Below, in pieces: positions 16,901-20,612 of a stretch of DNA of 20,612 bases. The notes beneath the pieces were generated by a model that was not told the DNA's origin, did not search any database, and saw only the letters and a program-made list of their open reading frames with translations. Position 1 is the stretch's first letter, and every line of letters starts with the position of its first letter. Source of the stretch: Flammeovirgaceae bacterium UBA4659 (GTDB taxonomy: Bacteria > Bacteroidota > Bacteroidia > Cytophagales > Cyclobacteriaceae); contig DHLV01000059.1 in the NCBI GenBank assembly GCA_002405445.1, positions 1,027 through 21,638 on the forward strand, given 5' to 3'. The translations under genes and the position numbers were made by a program.

Positions 16901-18348
16901 ATAACTTGAATTATCAAGTGCTCACTTTGCCGTTGAGCCAAGCCAATGCCGTGACGTTTGTCGGAAGCTCACTGAGTATGTTAGATCACGTTGTATTATC
17001 GAATGAGTTGAGCAATGACTACCTCACTTCGTCCACAACGGTAGAGGACCCGAGAAGTTACGTAACTAACTATGTAAACTCAACTTCTGACCACTTGCCC
17101 GTTAGTGCGCGGTTTGTGATCTCAAAATCAAATCAAACAATAGCATTCAATTCATTACCGAACAAAACGTTTGGCGATGCGCCTTTTGCCGTAAGTGCTG
17201 CGGCAACATCTGGTTTGCCCGTTTCGTTCAGCTCGTCTGACCCAACCGTTGCTTCCGTTAGCGGAAACACGATTACTATTTTGAAGGCAGGTACGGTAAC
17301 GATTACAGCCAGCCAAAACGGAAATGCAAATTTCAATGCTGCGCCAAATGCGTCTCAGCAATTGACTATCAACAAAGCGGATCAATCCATCACCTTTAAT
17401 ACCTTGGCAAGCCGAACGTTTGGAGACGCACCTTTTAACCTAACAGCCACATCAACATCCCCCTTGCCAGTCAGCTTTACATCGTCTGATGCAACCATTG
17501 CATCTATCAACGGAAGTACGGTAACGATTTTGAAGGCTGGCACGGTGACCATCATCGCGTTACAAGCGGGGGATGGAAATTACAACCCTGCGCCCAATGC
17601 CATTCAACAGATTGTCGTGAACAAGGCCAACCAGCAAATCACATTTACAGCAATTTCAGACAAACAACTAGGGGATGCTCCTTTTGCATTAAATGCGAAT
17701 ACTAATGCTGGGTTACCTGTCACCTTCACAGCATTAACAAGTGATAAGGTGACCATCGCCAACAATCAGGCAACTATTGTAGCCGAAGGAAGAGCCATCA
17801 TTGTGGCTTCGCAACCGGGCAACGCGAATTACAATGCAGCTACAGCGGTCGATCAGACTTTTTGTATTAAACCTAACAAGCCCACAGTCAATATATCACT
17901 CGCATCAGGTAATGCTACACTCACGTCTTCGGCATCTGGCGGTTATAAATGGTTTTTAAATGGGACCCTGATTCCGAATGCAAATGGTCAGTCTTACATC
18001 GCTACATTGGCGGGAAGCTACAAAGTGCAGGTGAACTTGGATGATTGCCTCAGCGACTTTTCTAATGATGTACCCGTGGTGATCACCGGAGATTTGTCGG
18101 GCCGGACGACCACTGCGATTCAAGCCTATCCAAACCCCACGTCAAACTTATTGTTGATTTCGGGATTGGCAAAAGAAACAAACAAGTGTTTGGTGGTGGA
18201 TGTACTTGGTAGAGCAGTAGAGATGCCTTTGGAAAACGTGGGAGAGCAACATCAACTTAAGTTAGAAGGTTTGAATGAGGGCATGTACATTATCCGCGTC
18301 AAGCAAAATAACTCGATTGAGCAGGTTCGGTTGGTAAAGAACAACTGA
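13951..18348 (+). CDS. T9SS-secreted multidomain endonuclease/exonuclease/phosphatase-fold protein
   Basis: A 1465-residue exported protein. Domains in order: signal peptide 1-21 (ending CALTCAGQ); a beta-rich lectin-like or choice-of-anchor domain, about 25-232; two ~118-residue repeats (235-354 and 355-470) sharing GKTYFV, SYDVYVVAED and ASP; a choice-of-anchor J-like domain (473-640); a beta-domain (640-745); an EEP nuclease/phosphatase domain (746-1063); three ~83-residue MBG-like Ig repeats starting near 1061, 1144 and 1227; a further Ig-like segment; and a T9SS type A sorting domain (1390-1465, opening AYPNPTSN). EEP residues are all present: N753 (TWNLEW), E805 (FQEVGN), H914 (NIHARA), D958 and N960 (LGDFND), D1047-H1048 (SDH). 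So a secreted or surface-bound Mg-dependent nuclease or phosphodiesterase is likely; a DNase role is inferred. The gene stands alone, with a terminator after it. Confidence 0.92.
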   Translation: MKKFYSLFVLASLFCALTCAGQVALTTSPYTQDFNSISSGLPTGWTVRTGATGIALGTTGTFVATNTPWNSTTGSFRNVASASGLTSTATTTDQGNSTNRALAVRQTGTLGDPGAAFVLQLANTTGFTNFQLSLRLQSLDGTTAGRTTTWRVDYGFGATPSSFTAATTNPATLTTVLAAGGASWGSTDVTVNFGTALDNNFGNVWIRITTLAASSGSGSRPTSAIDDFQLTFSNGDNTAPVFNSGYPKAVSLTTSGFDLVSNISESGKTYFVILPNNATAPASAEVKSGNDAVGNTLPAGFFGSFNNTSANTDFSTTINSLASGTDYDVYVVAEDGSSNVQASPNKLDVLTNTAGDITPPSYSSSYPTINTILPTGFTVRTRLDELGKTYFVVVPAGASAPSSAQVKNGQDGTGLTLASNQTGTIIVSSSGTEFTANVSGLSPTTSYDVYVVAEDNVPNIQASPVKITVTTGAQFVEDFNACDGTASFTQFSVSGGQSWGCTDFGRNSTKGIRMNGFSGTAQLNEDWLISPVVSLNANAALSFYSQFSFAGPSLQLKISTNYTGSGDPSLASWTDLRGNFPTVAVPSNSTSSSDWTFSNVDLSAYSGQNIFIAFVYTSTTGTNTAARWSLDDITFANGVARFIQTSPSALLFTAGNAVKSYTLKGNNVTGNINVNAPSNFEVSKDNNAFSNSISFTASEANAQASIFVRFNLATPSTNTFTGVISHSSSGISTKDVLVTGTDKSLTFDVVTWNLEWFSITADQNGVGVGPGAGSGPRTPSQVALQRANVANVIKTIDADLYAFQEVGNESANFDGLVTDLGPGWAGIRSLTPAVPSSSYGTEGDKVQRLAIIYKTSVVNPVSTRALLSTVNIASLSGYPSTNDRFWASGRFPFLITANVTLGGITKQIDFVNIHARANGGSTAADQKNRYDMRRYDVEFLKDSLDARFAARNLIMLGDFNDDVKQTVVAAAGTTESSYRKYVDDNLNYQVLTLPLSQANAVTFVGSSLSMLDHVVLSNELSNDYLTSSTTVEDPRSYVTNYVNSTSDHLPVSARFVISKSNQTIAFNSLPNKTFGDAPFAVSAAATSGLPVSFSSSDPTVASVSGNTITILKAGTVTITASQNGNANFNAAPNASQQLTINKADQSITFNTLASRTFGDAPFNLTATSTSPLPVSFTSSDATIASINGSTVTILKAGTVTIIALQAGDGNYNPAPNAIQQIVVNKANQQITFTAISDKQLGDAPFALNANTNAGLPVTFTALTSDKVTIANNQATIVAEGRAIIVASQPGNANYNAATAVDQTFCIKPNKPTVNISLASGNATLTSSASGGYKWFLNGTLIPNANGQSYIATLAGSYKVQVNLDDCLSDFSNDVPVVITGDLSGRTTTAIQAYPNPTSNLLLISGLAKETNKCLVVDVLGRAVEMPLENVGEQHQLKLEGLNEGMYIIRVKQNNSIEQVRLVKNN

Positions 18349-18368
18349 AAAAAAATAAAATTGAAAAG

Positions 18369-18400
18369 AAGGCACCGTTTCGCAAGAGCGGTGCTTTTAT
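18369..18400 (+). terminator. Intrinsic terminator after the T9SS nuclease-like gene
   Basis: GCACCG (18372-18377), an 11-nt loop, CGGTGC (18389-18394), then TTTTATTTTAT; flanking A/T pairs extend the stem slightly. It lies 23 bp after the stop at 18348. It sits at the 3' end of the convergent ribH, whose stop codon (18397-18399) overlaps the T run, so it may serve both genes, though the minus-strand T run is weaker (CTTCTTTTC). Confidence 0.7.
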
Positions 18401-18867
18401 TTTATCTCTAGCATTTTCACCACCGTAAGCGCGGCTTCTTCGCCTTTGTTGCCGAGTTTCCCTCCCGCGCGCTCCAATGCTTGTTTTTTGTTTAGCGTGG
18501 TCACCACTCCAAAGGCAACGGGCTTACCATATTTCAGATTCACCTTCATGATGCCGTAGGTAACGCCCTGGCATACATAATCAAAATGGGGTGTATCACC
18601 TTGAATGACGCAGCCCAAACAAATGATTGCGTTCATATCTTTTCGCTCTGCCATGCACTGCGCTGCCAATGGAAGCTCAAAACTACCGGGTACATTTTGG
18701 CGGATGATGTTTGACTTTTTTGCACCCAAGGCAAGCAACGCTTGATAAGCGCCCTGAAATAACGGTTCTGTGATGTCATCATTCCATTCGGCCACCACAA
18801 TGGCGAACTTGGTTTTGGAAAGATTGAGTTTGCTTTTTGATTTTACAGATGATAGTTGACCTGCCAT
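18397..18867 (-). CDS. ribH: 6,7-dimethyl-8-ribityllumazine synthase
   Basis: A 156-residue lumazine synthase, penultimate step of riboflavin synthesis, condensing the ribitylamino-uracil with dihydroxybutanone phosphate; such enzymes assemble as large oligomers. Seen: substrate-binding VAEWNDDIT, the PGSFELPLAAQ motif, GCVIQGDTPHFDYVCQGVTYG with the catalytic His in PHFDYV, and PVAFGVVTT. Also GNKGEEAA near the C-terminus. Length is typical. ATG at 18867. Convergent with the T9SS gene and divergent from the TPR gene. No FMN riboswitch is visible in the 74-bp upstream gap. Confidence 0.97.
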   Translation of the reverse strand: MAGQLSSVKSKSKLNLSKTKFAIVVAEWNDDITEPLFQGAYQALLALGAKKSNIIRQNVPGSFELPLAAQCMAERKDMNAIICLGCVIQGDTPHFDYVCQGVTYGIMKVNLKYGKPVAFGVVTTLNKKQALERAGGKLGNKGEEAALTVVKMLEIK

Positions 18868-18899
18868 GATTGAAAGCCTAATAAGTTGATTATTTGATG

Positions 18900-18929
18900 C
18901 AAAGTCAACAAATTTACAAACTGCAGCAA
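18900..18929 (-). promoter_or_regulatory. Candidate ribH promoter
   Basis: On the minus strand, TTG (complement of 18927-18929), a 19-bp spacer and TGACTTTG (complement of 18900-18907), one base from TAnnTTTG. A perfect TAAATTTG overlaps it just upstream but lacks a well-placed TTG. The gap to the ribH ATG is about 32 nt. Confidence 0.3.
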
Positions 18930-18941
18930 CTGTTTGTTATA

Positions 18942-20612
18942 ATGAATGGCCGAGTGTTGGTTTTTGTGTATTGTTTTTTCGCGTTTGCCACGATGGGGCA
19001 AGATGCGATTGACAACTTGGATCGCGATCTTTTTCAATCTGACCGACTAATCGGATATGAAAATCTAACCTTTAAGTGGACGCTTAGTGGGCAAAAGCAA
19101 GTGCTTTTGAATGAAGGAATTAATTACCTCGCTGAAAAAGACCCTCAAATTGCACTTCAAAACTTAAATGATTTCATAAAACTAGACTCAGGCTTCTGGG
19201 TCGCCTTTTATTACCGTGGGGTTTGTCTCAAGCAACTTGGTCGCTTTCGAAAAGCACAGCAGAACCTGTTGGCTGCCGTAAAACTCAACCCTACTTCATA
19301 CGAAGCAAATATTGAACTCGGAAAAGTCTATCATCTTTTGGGCTTTTCAGACCGCGAAGCTGAAAAACAGTATAAGAAGGCAACAACCATAAAAGCGAAT
19401 GATGCAATTCCACTCTACCTTTTAGGCGACCTGGCGTTTAGGGCCGGCAACAGACGGCAAGCGATCAGGCATTATAAGGAGAGTTTGGCTGTTGACCCGA
19501 ATTTTTCTGATGCGAAGATTAAGTTAGGATTATTGGATGTAGTAAAAACGCAGGACGGTGCCGACCTTTTACCCTACCTCAATCAGGTGTTAAGCACCGA
19601 CACACTCAACCGAACTGCACTGAGTTTGAGAAGCATGCTCTTGGCAAAGGATAACCCTGAGCGTGCCATTGCGGATTTTTCCAAACTGATTAAGCTCAAT
19701 CCAGCCAATGTCCGATATCGACTTTTTCGTGGGATTCTTTATGCAGAGGGTCAAGATTTTGATAACGCGTTTAATGACCTCAATCGGGTGATTCAGGCTA
19801 CACCCGAAGATGAGAATCGATTTGTGGGCAAACAAACCGACATCGACAAAAGAATAGATATTGTGTACGCAGGCACTTATGTTATAAGCACCATATACGG
19901 CCTGCCTAGCGAAGAGGGCTATAAAGTGAAAAAAGCATTCTGCTTGATACTGATTGGAAACCACTGGACAGCCGTGCATACACTTGAAAGTGTAGTAGGG
20001 CATACCAAAAGTGCTCTGTGTTGGTTCTTGAAAGCTTTGGCATTTGAACATGGTGGTGATCATGTAAAAGCTTTTCAATGCTATTACCAAGCACTTCGCT
20101 TCGACAACGATATCACAGACGCTCACAAAAAGCGGGCAATCTATCTTACAGAATACAAGAAATGGCAAGAAGCAGAAAAAGATTTTGACGAAGTACTACG
20201 GCTCAACCCATCTCAATATGTGGCATACAAACTGCGCGGTGTTACCAAGTTTTATCAGGGCAATTTTAAAGGTGCCGAAAGTGATTTTAGCACGTACCTA
20301 CAAAGCGACACGACCAACATCGAAGCCCTTGAATCGCGAGGAATGGCAAGATACAAGCAAGGAAAGTTACTTGAATCTATTGGGGATTTTCTGCGATCTC
20401 GGAATTTCCAAATGATCAAGCAAAATGAAATGAAGGGCGCGATTGAAGAACTGTTGGCAAAACAAGACACTGCCAAGGCTATGGCATATCTTGAGGATTA
20501 CATCACCATCACACCAAACTTTGTGGATGCTCGATGCATGAAAATCAAGATATTGATTTCCCAAAATCGGTGGGATGTAATTGGCGGAGAAGTAGAAAGC
20601 GCGCTGAAGTGT
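18942..20612 (+). CDS. Secreted TPR-repeat protein, 3' end beyond window
   Basis: An open frame from the ATG at 18942 through the last base of the window without a stop, at least 557 codons. It begins with a signal peptide (MNGRVLVFVYCFFAFATMGQ) and continues as tetratricopeptide repeats: for example FWVAFYYRGVCLKQLGRFRK, SYEANIELGKVYHLLGFSDR, PLYLLGDLAFRAGNRRQAIR, YVAYKLRGVTKFYQGNFKGA. At least six TPR-like units are visible. TPR arrays bind proteins or peptides; in the periplasm of Bacteroidota they often act in envelope assembly or as sensor halves of kinases. No catalytic domain appears in the visible part, but a C-terminal domain may follow past the edge. It is divergent from ribH (74 bp). 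The minus-strand open frames here are antisense shadows. Confidence 0.85.
   Translation, partial: MNGRVLVFVYCFFAFATMGQDAIDNLDRDLFQSDRLIGYENLTFKWTLSGQKQVLLNEGINYLAEKDPQIALQNLNDFIKLDSGFWVAFYYRGVCLKQLGRFRKAQQNLLAAVKLNPTSYEANIELGKVYHLLGFSDREAEKQYKKATTIKANDAIPLYLLGDLAFRAGNRRQAIRHYKESLAVDPNFSDAKIKLGLLDVVKTQDGADLLPYLNQVLSTDTLNRTALSLRSMLLAKDNPERAIADFSKLIKLNPANVRYRLFRGILYAEGQDFDNAFNDLNRVIQATPEDENRFVGKQTDIDKRIDIVYAGTYVISTIYGLPSEEGYKVKKAFCLILIGNHWTAVHTLESVVGHTKSALCWFLKALAFEHGGDHVKAFQCYYQALRFDNDITDAHKKRAIYLTEYKKWQEAEKDFDEVLRLNPSQYVAYKLRGVTKFYQGNFKGAESDFSTYLQSDTTNIEALESRGMARYKQGKLLESIGDFLRSRNFQMIKQNEMKGAIEELLAKQDTAKAMAYLEDYITITPNFVDARCMKIKILISQNRWDVIGGEVESALKC

Noticed and set aside
17129..17880. Regular repeats resembling a DNA tandem array or CRISPR
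   Set aside because: The periodicity is at protein level (about 83 residues, in frame, MBG-like domains); no short identical repeats with unique spacers exist in the window.
18868..18941. FMN riboswitch upstream of ribH
   Set aside because: The gap to the divergent gene is only 74 bp and lacks the conserved FMN-element blocks.
19590..20168. 192-codon minus-strand frame
   Set aside because: It is antisense to the signal-peptide-bearing TPR protein, whose repeats are clear; composition is rich in Cys, Ile and Phe as expected for a shadow.

Overview
The window looks like chromosomal DNA of a Bacteroidota bacterium, most likely a Cytophagales-type lineage. The reasons are a giant secreted protein with a type IX secretion (T9SS) C-terminal sorting domain, a sensor kinase with an N-terminal TPR sensor region, several TAnnTTTG-like promoter elements, sparse Shine-Dalgarno sequences and frequent TTG/GTG starts. 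This is inference from gene content; no rRNA is present to confirm it. Most of the window is housekeeping DNA.

Layout. 1-2554: two 145-bp direct copies of a small terminal-inverted-repeat (MITE-like) element bracket a PhoR-type histidine kinase and an M64-family metallopeptidase lipoprotein (both minus strand). 2552-3238: the partner PhoB-type response regulator; its stop codon lies on the edge of the second element copy. 3534-4559: a second HExxH membrane-anchored peptidase (predicted aminopeptidase family), divergent from recA (4665-5720). 5744-7371: a fabI-ispE operon (minus) convergent with recA; a perfect terminator-like hairpin for recA lies antisense inside ispE. 7372-8320: about 950 bp without a convincing gene, holding an 11-bp inverted repeat and short open segments in shifting frames that may be decayed coding DNA. 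8321-10363: an orphan TPR sensor histidine kinase. 10407-11678: a lone MacB/FtsX-type permease. 11813-12859: queA. 12862-13113: a small membrane protein. 13162-13842: ispD. 13951-18348: a 1465-residue T9SS-secreted endonuclease/exonuclease/phosphatase-fold protein carrying many beta-domains. 18397-18867: ribH. 18942 to the window end: a secreted TPR protein that runs off the edge.

How the genes relate. ispD and ispE both serve the MEP isoprenoid pathway, fabI serves fatty-acid synthesis, ribH riboflavin, queA queuosine tRNA modification and recA recombination. PhoB/PhoR form a two-component pair, probably once a compact operon with the M64 peptidase, now interrupted by a mobile element. The T9SS nuclease-like protein is the main extracellular effector.

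I do not see a clearly new defence or mobile system. The most unusual structure is the pair of direct element copies around phoR and the M64 gene, with insertion exactly at the phoB stop codon. Next come the antisense terminator in ispE and the decayed 7.4-8.3 kb region.
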